Below are positions 1 through 11,932 of a DNA stretch of 64,000 bases, one piece after another; within the stretch, counting starts at the first letter, position 1; each line of letters opens with the position of its first letter. Below the pieces are notes generated by a model that worked only from the letters and a program-made list of their open reading frames with translations, did not search any database and had not been told where the DNA came from. The DNA lies in NCBI RefSeq assembly GCF_008087625.1, contig NZ_CP042998.1:62001-126000 (forward strand). Direction: 5' to 3'. The DNA is from Aquisphaera giovannonii (lineage in GTDB: Bacteria; Planctomycetota; Planctomycetia; Isosphaerales; Isosphaeraceae). The translations under genes and the position numbers were made by a program.

Positions 1-3000
1 CTCGGTGCTCCTGACCTCGCCGATCTGGTTGACGGAGACCCGGTAGCGGGGGTTCTCGAGGGTCCAGGTCGGCAGCGCGGGCCGCCCCAGCCGGCGCCGC
101 AGCGTGCGACCGGCCGCGAAGGCGAGCCCGCAGATCGCCGCGGCGCCCAGCGCCAGGGCGACCTGCTGCGCGGGCGGCATCGCGACGATCGTGCCGAGGA
201 GCCCGGCCGTGTTCTCGGCCTGGATCTTCTGCGACGTGTCCCACGCCTGGTCCCAGTCCTTGCCGCGGGGGATGTAGAAGGGGAGCAGCAGCGGCCCCCA
301 GGTCGCGAACCGCTTCACCGCGTTCGGGATGCAGCGCGCCGTGGCCGCCGGCGACAGGAATCGCGCGAGCGACGTCTCCATCTGGTCCACGCCGAGGAAG
401 CTCAGGTTCACGAGCGTGGCCACGCGCAGGCCCATGTGATCCAGCCAGATCAGCACGCGGATCGAGTCGTACGCCAGGAGCGCCGTGAAGACCTGGAGGC
501 TCCACGCCCGGAATGCCTCGGGGGTCAGCGTGAGGTCCTGGTAGGTGGCCACCAGCGTGCGGATCGCGCCGTCCTGGTTGTACCAGCTCGGCTCGCCGGT
601 CTGGCGGAGGAACGACTCGATGATGGGGGACATCCAGAGGCCCCAGCGGAGGACGAGGATCGTGTTCTCGCCGAGGTCCACCAGGCCCTGGGTGCTGAAC
701 AGCGTGCGGATCGGGCTGGCGTCCTTCCAGAAGTAGGCCCGCAGGAACGTCCGGTTGATGGCGAACAGCCAGCAGGCCGTCGCGAAGCTCAGCACGCCGG
801 CCAGCGACTGCATCAGCATCAGCCCGGAGCCGCCCGAGACATGGCCCAGGTTGACGTGGCCCCACTTGCTGATGAACAGGTTGCGGTCGAAGAGCCGCGG
901 CTCCTGCCCCACCGCCAGATAGGCGCGGAAGTTCTCGGCGACCTGCCTGACCTGCGGCGCGTCGAGGTAGAAGCCGATCGCCGCGCCGATGCCCCCGCCG
1001 ATCAGGGCACGCGCGAGGTAATAGCGGACGGCCTGGATCCGGCCCCGCCGCCGGGACGACAGCGCCGCGTCGCGGACCAGGTCCACGCCGGCGTAGGCGA
1101 TCACGCCGACCGCGAAGCCCAGCGCCGCGCGGGGGCCCAGGTCGCTGCCGGAGTAGCCGGCGGAGAGGCCGTATCCCAGCCCCGCGCCGACCACGGCGCC
1201 CCGGAGGTAGAGCAGGGGCCCGCGGTAGTTCCTCGCGAGCCTCCCGAAGAAAGGGGGGCTGCCGTCGAACGACTCGATCACCGACTTCAGGAGCGGGAAC
1301 GCCAGGGCGCCGAGGATCGCGGTCGATGCGGTCGGCCAGTCTCCGAAGGCCTGGCGGACGTGCCGGAATTCCAGCCCCAGCCCGACGACCTGGATCCCGG
1401 CCATGTACACGCCGCCGTAGACCATCGCCCTGCTCGCGCCGGTGAGCACGTGCGCCCCGACGGACGAGGCCGATGGGGATAGACGCCGGATGGCGTCCAG
1501 GACCATGCCCGTGATGAGGTACGCCTCGGCCCAGAGCCCGGCCTGGGAGAAGACCGTGCCGGCGACCGCGAGGAGGAGCTTCGCCAGCCAGCCGGATTCC
1601 GCCGCCCACCGGCCCGACCCGAGGCCCGCGATGTCCGGGCTCGCGACCGCGGCGACGGCCGCCGAGAGCATCGCCAGGTGTGCCCGGGGCGAGCGGAGCG
1701 GGCCGCCGCCGACCGCGGCGCCGAGGCCCAGCGCCGCCGCCTCGTTGAAGGCGAAGAGCACCGCGACGCGGGCGAGGAACGCGCGGCCGTCGGGATGGGC
1801 GTCCAGCAGCCCGGCCGAGAGCCACCCGCCGAGCGTCGCCATCAGCCCGCCGGACTCCAGCAGCGTCAGGCCGCCCAGCGCGTACGGCGTGCCGGCGATC
1901 AACGCCGCGGCGGCCGGGCCGGCATGCTTCCCCGATGAGGCCAGCCGGCTCGCGACCACGCCCAGGTAGATCAGCACGCCGAGCGCCGCGGCCGTCTGGC
2001 TCAACTGCAGGACCTGCGGCCAGGCGACGGGTACCTGGAGGAGCGCCATCGAGCTCGACGACATGGCCAGCAACCCCGGGACGAGGGCGTCCCGGAAGGC
2101 CTCCCCGGCCGTGAGGGCCTCGCCGGCCAGCACGAGCTTCCACCATCCCGCGGCCGCCACGCCGGCGAGGGCAATCGCCAGCGGCCACCAGCCGGCCTCC
2201 ATCGCGTCGAGCGAGCCGAGGTGATACGTCGCCAGGGACGCGGACGCGATCATCGCGACGCCCAGGCCGCGGCCGAGGTCCGCCAGCAGGGGCCTCCAGG
2301 ACGGCTCGTCGCGGTGCCCCGTAATCTCGCCCGGGTCGTCGCCCCGCCGGACGGTCATCGACCGGACCAGGCCCGCGAGGGTCGCGAGGACGAGGCTCGC
2401 GGCGAGGACGCCGCCGAGCCGTGCTGGGGCGGAAAGGCTCAGCTTGCGGAGCGTCGGCAGCGGCTCGAAGCGGGCGTCGAGCCGGAGCGTCCCCTTCGCG
2501 GGGGGCCCGTCGCCGGCCGGGTTCACGAGGAGGACCATCTCGTTGAGGCTGCCGATCGCCGGCCAGTCGATCAGGGGCTCGACCGACGTCCATCGGTCGC
2601 CGAGCGTCAGCGGGATCCGCTGCACGCCCGCCGTGCCTTTCATCTCGACGGCGACCGTCACCCGCCGGGCCTGATCGGCGTCGCCGGCCTTCACGCCGAG
2701 GTGGATCAGGTCCACCTCGTCGGATCCCACGCCCGCGCCGAAGCCCTTGGCGTAGAGCCCCGCCGCGGCGCCGGCCGGGATCTCGTAGTCGAGCTCCAGC
2801 ACCTCGCCGCCGGCCTCGTCGTCGCGGGCCCGGTTGACGCTGGCCCTCGCGGCCCCGACGTTGAACGCGCCTCGCTCGGGTGCGTCGACGACGCGGACCG
2901 CGCCGCCCTCGGCCGCCCTGGCCGATCCGCCCGGCGCCGCCATGGCGAGCCCCAGGAGGGCCGCCGCCAGGCATCGCCGGGCGCGGGGGGCGAGTCGCGT

Positions 3001-3024
3001 CGGCCCCCTCCGTGCGTCATCCAT
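1..3024 (-). CDS. Large polytopic membrane protein with exported N-terminal domain (partial, C-terminus outside window)
   Basis: An uninterrupted reading frame runs from ATG at 3024 to the window edge (1008 codons) with no stop. The N-terminus is an Arg-rich signal peptide (about residues 1-38, ending near GGSARAAEGG). It is followed by a soluble beta-rich domain of about 150 residues and then many hydrophobic segments (for example LGGVLAASLVLATLAGLV and similar stretches to about residue 960). The last visible residues, LENPRYRVSVNQIGEV, resemble the start of a GH36/GH94-type glycosidase or phosphorylase domain as in cyclic-beta-glucan-synthase-like proteins. That assignment is inference from a short match. 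No catalytic residues are visible because the protein is cut. It is divergent from the nucleoside hydrolase gene. Confidence 0.7.
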   Translation of the reverse strand, partial: MDDARRGPTRLAPRARRCLAAALLGLAMAAPGGSARAAEGGAVRVVDAPERGAFNVGAARASVNRARDDEAGGEVLELDYEIPAGAAAGLYAKGFGAGVGSDEVDLIHLGVKAGDADQARRVTVAVEMKGTAGVQRIPLTLGDRWTSVEPLIDWPAIGSLNEMVLLVNPAGDGPPAKGTLRLDARFEPLPTLRKLSLSAPARLGGVLAASLVLATLAGLVRSMTVRRGDDPGEITGHRDEPSWRPLLADLGRGLGVAMIASASLATYHLGSLDAMEAGWWPLAIALAGVAAAGWWKLVLAGEALTAGEAFRDALVPGLLAMSSSSMALLQVPVAWPQVLQLSQTAAALGVLIYLGVVASRLASSGKHAGPAAAALIAGTPYALGGLTLLESGGLMATLGGWLSAGLLDAHPDGRAFLARVAVLFAFNEAAALGLGAAVGGGPLRSPRAHLAMLSAAVAAVASPDIAGLGSGRWAAESGWLAKLLLAVAGTVFSQAGLWAEAYLITGMVLDAIRRLSPSASSVGAHVLTGASRAMVYGGVYMAGIQVVGLGLEFRHVRQAFGDWPTASTAILGALAFPLLKSVIESFDGSPPFFGRLARNYRGPLLYLRGAVVGAGLGYGLSAGYSGSDLGPRAALGFAVGVIAYAGVDLVRDAALSSRRRGRIQAVRYYLARALIGGGIGAAIGFYLDAPQVRQVAENFRAYLAVGQEPRLFDRNLFISKWGHVNLGHVSGGSGLMLMQSLAGVLSFATACWLFAINRTFLRAYFWKDASPIRTLFSTQGLVDLGENTILVLRWGLWMSPIIESFLRQTGEPSWYNQDGAIRTLVATYQDLTLTPEAFRAWSLQVFTALLAYDSIRVLIWLDHMGLRVATLVNLSFLGVDQMETSLARFLSPAATARCIPNAVKRFATWGPLLLPFYIPRGKDWDQAWDTSQKIQAENTAGLLGTIVAMPPAQQVALALGAAAICGLAFAAGRTLRRRLGRPALPTWTLENPRYRVSVNQIGEVRSTE

Positions 3025-3700
3025 TCCAAGCTCCTGCCATGAGACCGGCCGGCCCGCTTCCTGGGGCCGGCGATTCACCCGCCGCGAGCCTCCCAGCGTA
3101 CTGCCGCCCGCGAGGGCGAGACAAGCGGCTGGGCAGGGGCGGTCCCGCCATCCGACGGGCGCGGTCCGTCGGCTCCCTCGACCATGGCTCGTGCCGCGGC
3201 TTCGCCGGCCGGGATCGCCGATGTCAATCCGACGCGGGGCGGTTGGTGGGGCGCCGAAGACTCGTCGCCATGCCGAGCGACCAATTTTTTCGGCGCTGTC
3301 GAAACAATCTCCTTGCAGTTGATGGCCCGGGCAGCTTGCTCAACCCCTGGTAATTCGCGGGGACCGATTCTGCCGACAGTGTCGGCAAATTCTATTCCCC
3401 ATGGCCCCCGCCCGGGCCCGCGGCGCTTCGTCCCAACTCCAAGGATGAACACGCTCCGGGATGGGCTGATTGATGGCGGCGAGGAGGTGCATTCGTCCCG
3501 CCGAGCACGGCCGGATGCGGGCGTGTCGGATGGGACATGCTTGAGCCAGATAACCCGGACGTTACAGTGGGTGCAAGAGGCGGAATTCTCGCCCAATTCC
3601 CATCGCTCGATACCGTCGGCCCGGTGAAGGTCAGGATCGACGAGCCGGGACGGACGCGAATCCCCGGGTCGAACCCTAAGAGAACGTCGGGGTTACCAAT
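3025..3700. promoter_or_regulatory. Divergent intergenic region with perfect inverted repeat
   Basis: This 676-bp stretch lies between the divergent membrane-protein and nucleoside-hydrolase genes and holds no convincing gene. ORFs on both strands are short, Arg/Pro-rich and mutually overlapping. It contains a perfect 8-bp inverted repeat with a 1-nt centre, TGCCGACAGTGTCGGCA at 3371-3387, which has the shape of a dimeric repressor operator. No clear -35/-10 pair was identified. Confidence 0.45.
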
Positions 3701-4693
3701 GTGAGAGCGTCCACGCCGTTCGCCTGCATCGTCATCCTGCTGATGCCGCTGGCCGCCGTCGCCGCGGGGCCGAGGCAGAAGGTCATCTTCGATTGCGACC
3801 TCGGCGGCGACATCGACGACGCCTTCGCGCTCTCCCTGCTCCTGAGCAGCCCGGAGTTCGAGGTCCTCGGCCTCGTCATGGACCACGGCAACACGACGAG
3901 GCGAGGGCAGGTCGCCGCTCGCCTGCTGTACGAGATGGGCCTGGAGAAGCAGATCCCCGTGGTGATCGGCCGGGCCACGCCGGCGGTCGTGGGCGAGGAC
4001 ACGGAGATCGCCGGCGACTCCAAGCAGTTCCTCTGGGGCAGGGGATTCGAGTCGTGGAAGCCCGCCTCGGCCGACGCCGCGGGCTTCCTCATCGAGAACA
4101 TACGCAAGTATCCCGGCGAGGTGATCCTGTTCACGGTGGGCCCCGTCTGCAACATCCAGGACGTGCTCCGTCGCGACCCCGGGGCGCTCAAGCAGGCGAA
4201 GCGTGTGATCGCGATGTTCGGCAGCTTCACCATGGGTTACGGCGGCCCCGGCACGAGGCCCGACGCCGAGTGGAACGTGCGGGCCGACGCGAGGGCCGGC
4301 CAGGCCCTGCTGGCGAGCGGGGCCAGGCTCACCCTCGCGGGCCTCGACACGACCACCATGGTGAAGCTACGCGAGGCCGACCGCACCCGCCTGCTCTACC
4401 GCAACTCCCCGCTCACCGACGCGCTCTGCGGCCTCTACATCCTCTGGCGGCAGGAAGGGGCGGGGCCCGATCCGACGCTCTTCGACGTCGTCCCCGTCGG
4501 CATGGTGCTCTGGCCCGACCTCTTCACCACCCGCCCCGCCCACGTCCGCGTCACCGAAAAGGGCTTCACCGAGCTCGTCGAGGGCGCCCCGCCGAACTGC
4601 GAGATCGGGGTGACGGTCCAGGCCGATGAGCTGGTGAAGCGGACGATGAACCGGTATCTCGAGCAGAACCTCATGCGGCCCCACGTGCCCTGA
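3701..4693 (+). CDS. Exported nucleoside hydrolase-like protein
   Basis: Predicted to be an inosine-uridine preferring nucleoside hydrolase family member, cleaving N-glycosidic bonds of nucleosides. The N-terminal Ca-binding Asp cluster is present as FDCDLGGDIDDAFAL, the GGDIDD variant of the family's DTDPGIDDA motif. A conserved MDHGNTTRRG segment and a second-half DAEWNVRADARAG region follow. Residues 1-22 form a signal peptide (hydrophobic CIVILLMPLAAVAAG), so it probably acts outside the cytoplasm. The start is GTG at 3701, because the ATG two bases upstream reads straight into TGA. Length 330 aa is normal for the family. It stands alone, convergent with pntB. Substrate cannot be read from the sequence. 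Confidence 0.85.
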   Translation: MRASTPFACIVILLMPLAAVAAGPRQKVIFDCDLGGDIDDAFALSLLLSSPEFEVLGLVMDHGNTTRRGQVAARLLYEMGLEKQIPVVIGRATPAVVGEDTEIAGDSKQFLWGRGFESWKPASADAAGFLIENIRKYPGEVILFTVGPVCNIQDVLRRDPGALKQAKRVIAMFGSFTMGYGGPGTRPDAEWNVRADARAGQALLASGARLTLAGLDTTTMVKLREADRTRLLYRNSPLTDALCGLYILWRQEGAGPDPTLFDVVPVGMVLWPDLFTTRPAHVRVTEKGFTELVEGAPPNCEIGVTVQADELVKRTMNRYLEQNLMRPHVP

Positions 4694-4813
4694 TGCGAAC
4701 TCGGGAAGATCATGATCGGCCGGCGCGGTCGCCGAACGGAGCCGGGCTCCTGCGGAGTCGTTCCCGGTCCGTCCCGGATGCACGGGTTGGCGGTCACTCG
4801 GGACGCGATCCGC

Positions 4814-6195
<1,382 letters not shown>

Positions 6196-6199
<4 letters not shown>

Positions 6200-6501
6200 G
6201 GGTGCCCCTGCTTCTGCGGCCCGCTCGACTTGAACATCTTCAGCATGCGGTCGGTGATCACGAACCCGCCCACCACGTTGGTCATGGCGGCCACGATCGC
6301 GATCGTCCCCAGGGCCGTCGCCAGCGCGCTGCGGCCCTCGCCGGCGAGGAGGATCGCGCCGACGATCGCGATGGCGTCCAGCGCGTTGGTCAGCGACATG
6401 AGCGGCGTGTGCAGCAGCGGGGAGACCCGCCGGATCACCTCGAAGCCGATGAACGCCGCGAGCATGAAGACGTAGAGGTTCGTCAGGATTTCTTGGTCCA
6501 C
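6196..6501 (-). CDS. pntAB: NAD(P) transhydrogenase alpha subunit, membrane part
   Basis: 101-aa protein with three hydrophobic segments, matching the separate C-terminal membrane piece of the alpha subunit found in organisms that split PntA into PntAA and PntAB. Recognisable stretches are LYVFMLAAFIGFEVIRRV, SPLLHTPLMSLTNALDAIAI and TNVVGGFVITDRML. The start is GTG at 6501, preceded by GAGGGTGAG. It lies 4 bases downstream of pntAA and overlaps pntB by 4 bases. Confidence 0.95.
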
Positions 6502-6505
6502 GATC

Positions 6506-7684
6506 TCACCCTCGGGGCTCGGCCGCGTCGGCCGGTAGTGAGAAGAACTCGCGCACCCGGGGCTGGACGATCTCGCCGCCGCGGGTCAGCAGCGTGTCGC
6601 GCGTGATCTCGTCGCCCGGGTCGATCCGGAGCGACCCTTCCTTGACCAGGTGGAGGAGGAAGGTGCTCAGGTTCCTCGCGTACATCTGGCTGGCGTGGTA
6701 GGGCACGGTGCCGGCGAGGTTGAACAGGCCGATGATCGTGACGCCGTGCGCCTGCGCGACCTCGCCCGGGCGGGTCAGCTCGCAGTTGCCGCCCCGCTCG
6801 GCGGCGAGGTCCACGATCACCGAGCCGGGGGCCATCGCGGCGACCATCTCGCCGGTGACCAGCACCGGGGCCTTCTTGCCCGGCACGACGGCGGTCGTCA
6901 CGACGACGTCGCTCTCGGCCACGACGCGGCCGAGGAGCTCGCGCTGGCGGCGGTAGAACTCCTCGTCCTGGGCCTTGGCGTAGCCCCGGGCGTCCTCCGC
7001 GTCCTTCACCTCGACGGGCAGCTCGACGAACCGGGCGCCCAGGCTCTGGACCTGCTCCTTCGCGGCCGGGCGCAGGTCGTAGGCGGAGGTCACCGCGCCG
7101 AGCCTCCGCGACGTGGCGATCGCCTGGAGCCCGGCCACGCCCGCGCCGATGACGAGCAGGCGCGCCGGGGTGATCGTCCCGGCCGCCGTGGTCAGCATCG
7201 GGAAGAAGCGGGGCAGCGAGTCGGCCGCCAGGAGGACCGCCTTGTAGCCGGCGATCGAGGCCATGGACGACAGCGCGTCCATGCTCTGGGCCCGCGTGAT
7301 CCGCGGCATCAGCTCCACGGAGAACGACGCGACGCCGCGGGCCGCGATCGCCTCGACCGCCCCCAGCGAGCCGAAGGGCCGGAGGAAGCCGATCAGCGCC
7401 TGCCCCTCGCGGAGCAGGGGGAGGTCCGCGTCGCCGTTGCGGTCGTTCGCCCCGTGGCAGAGGACCTGGACGACGACGTCGGCCGCGCCGAAGACCTCGC
7501 CACGCCCGGCCAGGACCCTCGCCCCCTTCGCGCGGAAGGCGTCGTCCGGGTATCCCGCCGCCTCGCCGGCGCCGGCCTCGACGACCACCTCGATGCCCGC
7601 CTTCGCCAGCCCCGGCACCGCCGCCGGCACGAGCGCCACCCGGCGCTCGCCTGGGTAGATCTCCCGAGGCACTCCGACGATCAT
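6506..7684 (-). CDS. pntAA: NAD(P) transhydrogenase alpha subunit, NAD-binding part
   Basis: 392-aa soluble domain I, binding NAD(H). It opens with the alanine-dehydrogenase/PNT N-terminal signature MIVGVPREIYPGERRVALVP and carries the Rossmann glycine motif LLVIGAGVAGLQAI near the middle, followed by GAVTSAYDLRPAAKEQV. It ends with the expected segment on NLSTFLLHLVKEG. First gene of the pntAA-pntAB-pntB operon. The upstream region toward the histidine kinase gene is AT-rich and probably carries divergent promoters. Confidence 0.96.
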   Translation of the reverse strand: MIVGVPREIYPGERRVALVPAAVPGLAKAGIEVVVEAGAGEAAGYPDDAFRAKGARVLAGRGEVFGAADVVVQVLCHGANDRNGDADLPLLREGQALIGFLRPFGSLGAVEAIAARGVASFSVELMPRITRAQSMDALSSMASIAGYKAVLLAADSLPRFFPMLTTAAGTITPARLLVIGAGVAGLQAIATSRRLGAVTSAYDLRPAAKEQVQSLGARFVELPVEVKDAEDARGYAKAQDEEFYRRQRELLGRVVAESDVVVTTAVVPGKKAPVLVTGEMVAAMAPGSVIVDLAAERGGNCELTRPGEVAQAHGVTIIGLFNLAGTVPYHASQMYARNLSTFLLHLVKEGSLRIDPGDEITRDTLLTRGGEIVQPRVREFFSLPADAAEPRG

Positions 7685-8368
7685 CCCCGCCCCCCGAATG
7701 GACCGCCCGCCGGACCAGGCATCGCGGCACCGTCCCGCATCACCAACCCCGCGCGTCGCATGACTCGCCCGCCGAGTTTATACGGCGCGGGGCATCGAGG
7801 GAATGGGCGGGTGCCGCCGTCGAGCCCATCGCCCCTCGGATCCGGCCGGCGACGCCCCCCGGCGGAACACCCCGGTCGATCGTCGCCGGGCCGGGGGCGT
7901 GGGGCGGCATCGCGGCCGATCACTCCCGCGGAGCGAGGGGCGTGCGACGCGGGTCGCGGACCGCCCCCGCGGCGGTCCGTCGCGCCGGCCGGCGGCGGCG
8001 GTGGCGCCACCCTCCCCACCACATCGCCCGACGCGAGGCGCGTCCCGGGGGCAACCTCCGCGCGGCGCCGCCCGGCACGCTTTTCTTGACAGACCCAACT
8101 CAAATTTGAATTTCTACTGGATTCTATTGTGCATTTTTTGATATAATTGAATTGTCGACGGGAAAGAGCCGAGTTGCCGAGCCCCCCCGGCGGGGGGCGC
8201 CGACGGGCGGTGTCGAGCCGCGGACGCGACCCCGGCGGCGGGGCGGGGGCCCGGCGGGGACCGGCGGCAGTGCGTGCCCCGGGCGTGGGGCGACGGGGGG
8301 AGATTTCTGGCGCATCGGACCTCCGGAGCGGCCGGGGGCGGCGGTCGCCTGACCTCGAGGGCTGGGCG
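7685..8368. promoter_or_regulatory. Divergent control region between pnt operon and HK-kaiB-kaiC operon
   Basis: A gene-free 684-bp stretch. Most is very GC-rich, but 8085-8155 is a sharply AT-rich island. It holds TTGACA at 8086-8091, the perfect palindrome TCAAATTTGA at 8100-8109 and an extended -10 TTTGATATAAT at 8137-8147 (TGN plus TATAAT) on the plus strand. No good -35 lies 16-18 bp before that -10, as is allowed for extended -10 promoters. Transcription from it would give a GC-rich leader of about 210 nt before the kinase ATG. The leader contains hairpin-prone runs such as CCCCCCGGCGGGGGG. Promoter identity is inference. Confidence 0.5.
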
Positions 8369-9906
<1,538 letters not shown>

Positions 9907-9910
<4 letters not shown>

Positions 9911-10260
9911 AAGACCAGGAACCGGATGCGACGCCCATGGGCGAGTACACCTTCACGCTCTACGTCGCGGGCGACGGCGAGCTCGCCACCCGCGCCCTGG
10001 CGAACTTCGACCGCCTCGTCCGGAGCCGGCTCCCGGGGCGATGCACCCTGACGATCGTCGACGTGCTCCGCGATCCGGCCGCGGCCCGGAGGGACCGGGT
10101 CGTGGCCACCCCGATGCTGGTGCGAGAGCGGCCCGGCCCGGTCATCAAGATCCTCGGCGACCTGTCGCAGGACGCCAAGGCTTTGAACCAACTCGGACTC
10201 GACGGGCCGGCCGCCACGCCGGCCGGGCGCGCCGGTTCCCAAGGAGAGGACGAGGTATGA
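9907..10260 (+). CDS. kaiB: KaiB-family thioredoxin-like clock protein
   Basis: 117 aa. The core begins YTFTLYVAGDGELATRAL and continues with FDRLVRSRLPGRCTLTIVDVL, ATPMLVRERPGPVIKILGDL, the KaiB pattern (known ~100-aa family). KaiB binds the KaiC ring and, in cyanobacteria, switches it toward dephosphorylation. The annotated start is GTG at 9907, overlapping the kinase stop (GTGA). An in-frame ATG at 9937 (MGEYTFTL) would match canonical KaiB starts and cannot be excluded. The stop overlaps the kaiC ATG. A ~25-residue Gly/Ala/Pro tail after the KaiB core is unusual. No KaiA gene is visible nearby. Confidence 0.9.
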
Positions 10261-11753
10261 GCCACGCCACGCCGGACATCGCGCCCACCGAGCCTCTGAG
10301 ACGCATCCCCACCGGGGTCCGCGGCTTCGAGCACATCAGCCTGGGCGGCCTGGACCAGGGGCGGACGACCCTCGTCGTCGGCACCTCGGGATCGGGCAAG
10401 ACGCTCTTCGCCACCGAGGTCCTCTACCGCACGATCGTCGAGCAGGGCCGCAACGCGGTCTTCGTCACGTTCGAGGAGAGGCCGGGCGACGTCGTCCGCA
10501 ACGTCCACCGGCTCGGCTGGGACCTCCCCGCCCTCCTGCGGGATGGGCGCCTCGTCATCCTCGACGCCTCGATGGACCGCGCGTTCGTCGAGGAGGCCGG
10601 CGACTATGACCTCTCGGGCATCGTCAGCCAGGTCGGCCACGCCGTCGCGGAGCTCGGGGCGGAGCTCGTCGTCATAGACTCGCTCGGCGCCCTGTTCTAC
10701 CAGTTCCAGAACCCCGCCATCCTCCGCCGCGAGATCGCCAGGCTCTGCGACAACCTCCGCGAGATGCGCGTGACCTCGCTGCTGACCGCGGAGCGGCTCG
10801 AGGAGTACGGCCCGATCTCGCGGTTCGGCTTCGAGGAGTTCGTCTCCGACTGCTGCATCGTCCTGAGGCACCAGCTCGTGGAGGAGAAGGTGCGGCGGAC
10901 GATCCAGATCTACAAGCTCCGCGGCGACCGCCACTACAAGGACGAGTTCCCGTTCACGATCGAGCGCGAGGGTATCTGCATCCTGCCGCTCGCGGCCGCA
11001 GAGCTGACCCAGGCCTCCTCGACCGACCGCATCAGCTTCGGCAGCCCGGCGCTCGACGAGATGGCCGGCGGCGGCCTGTTCCAGGACTCCGTGATCCTGG
11101 TCAGCGGGCCGACCGGCAGCGGCAAGACCCTGCTCGGGACCACCTTCGCGTCGGAGGCCTGCCGCCGCGGCGAGCGGGTCCTGCTGCTGGGCTACGAGGA
11201 GTCGCGGCCCCAGCTCGCGCGGAACGCCCTGTCCTGGGGGGTCGACTTCGAGGAGTGGGAGCGGCAGGGCCTGCTCCGGATGGTCTGCCAGTACCCCGAG
11301 GCCCAGGGGCTGGAGGGCCACCTCTACGCGATCCAGCGCGAGGTCGACCGCTTCCTCCCCAGGCGGCTGGTGGTGGACAGCGTCTCGGCCCTGGAGCGGG
11401 CCGGCAACGTCCGAAACTTCCGCGAGTTCGTCATCGGGCTGACGAGCCTGGTGAAGCGCCGCGAGATGTGCAGCCTGCTGACCAGCTCGTCGCCGCGGCT
11501 CTCGGGGGGCGACTCGATCACCGACGCGCACATCTCGACGATCACCGACGCGATCCTGCTGCTCCGCTACGTCGAGCGGAATGGGGCGTTGGACCGGGGG
11601 GTGATGATGATCAAGATGCGCGGCTCGCAGCACGACAAGCGGTTCCACGAGTTCACGATCGACGGTTCCGGCCTGCACATCGGCGAGCCGTTCCCGTACG
11701 TCCCGAACGGGCTCCTGGGGGTGCCGAGTGCCGGGGGCGACGGCCGGGAGTAG
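10257..11753 (+). CDS. kaiC: KaiC-family circadian-clock-type ATPase/autokinase
   Basis: 498 aa with two RecA/KaiC domains, the same architecture as cyanobacterial KaiC (519 aa). Walker A motifs are GTSGSGKT at residues 42-49 and GPTGSGKT at 284-291. Catalytic Glu pairs appear as TFEERPGD and GYEESRPQ. The C-terminal domain keeps the autophosphorylation neighbourhood ITDAHISTITDAILLLRYVE. Ser427-Thr428 align with the known phosphorylated Ser431-Thr432 pair of Synechococcus KaiC. KMRGSQHDKRFHEFTI follows, also a KaiC signature. ATG 10257 overlaps the kaiB stop. Whether it oscillates or acts as a stress or timing switch without KaiA cannot be told from sequence. Confidence 0.94.
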   Translation: MSHATPDIAPTEPLRRIPTGVRGFEHISLGGLDQGRTTLVVGTSGSGKTLFATEVLYRTIVEQGRNAVFVTFEERPGDVVRNVHRLGWDLPALLRDGRLVILDASMDRAFVEEAGDYDLSGIVSQVGHAVAELGAELVVIDSLGALFYQFQNPAILRREIARLCDNLREMRVTSLLTAERLEEYGPISRFGFEEFVSDCCIVLRHQLVEEKVRRTIQIYKLRGDRHYKDEFPFTIEREGICILPLAAAELTQASSTDRISFGSPALDEMAGGGLFQDSVILVSGPTGSGKTLLGTTFASEACRRGERVLLLGYEESRPQLARNALSWGVDFEEWERQGLLRMVCQYPEAQGLEGHLYAIQREVDRFLPRRLVVDSVSALERAGNVRNFREFVIGLTSLVKRREMCSLLTSSSPRLSGGDSITDAHISTITDAILLLRYVERNGALDRGVMMIKMRGSQHDKRFHEFTIDGSGLHIGEPFPYVPNGLLGVPSAGGDGRE

Positions 11754-11783
11754 CGCCGCCCGGACGCCTGAAGGGGGCGAGGA

Positions 11784-11802
11784 ACGGCCCGCGCGGGGCC
11801 GT
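11784..11802. terminator. Hairpin between convergent kaiC and esterase genes
   Basis: A 7-bp perfect stem, ACGGCCC (11784-11790) and GGGCCGT (11796-11802), with a 5-nt loop. It is flanked by G5 (11773-11777) and C6 (11803-11808) runs that could lengthen it. No T-run follows. Its place between convergent genes suggests a bidirectional terminator. Confidence 0.35.
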
Positions 11803-11932
11803 CCCCCCGATCCGTCGCGCCCGCCGGCGGGCTCGCGCCGCCGCCGCGGTCACTCGACCCCGGCGGGGCGCGCGGGCGGCGACGTCGACGGCGCCGGAGG
11901 CCACGCCGGCCCCGCCCACGGCTCGGTGAGGC

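Noticed and set aside
436-1482. 348-codon open frame on the plus strand
   Set aside because: Antisense of the partial membrane protein gene, composition typical of a shadow.
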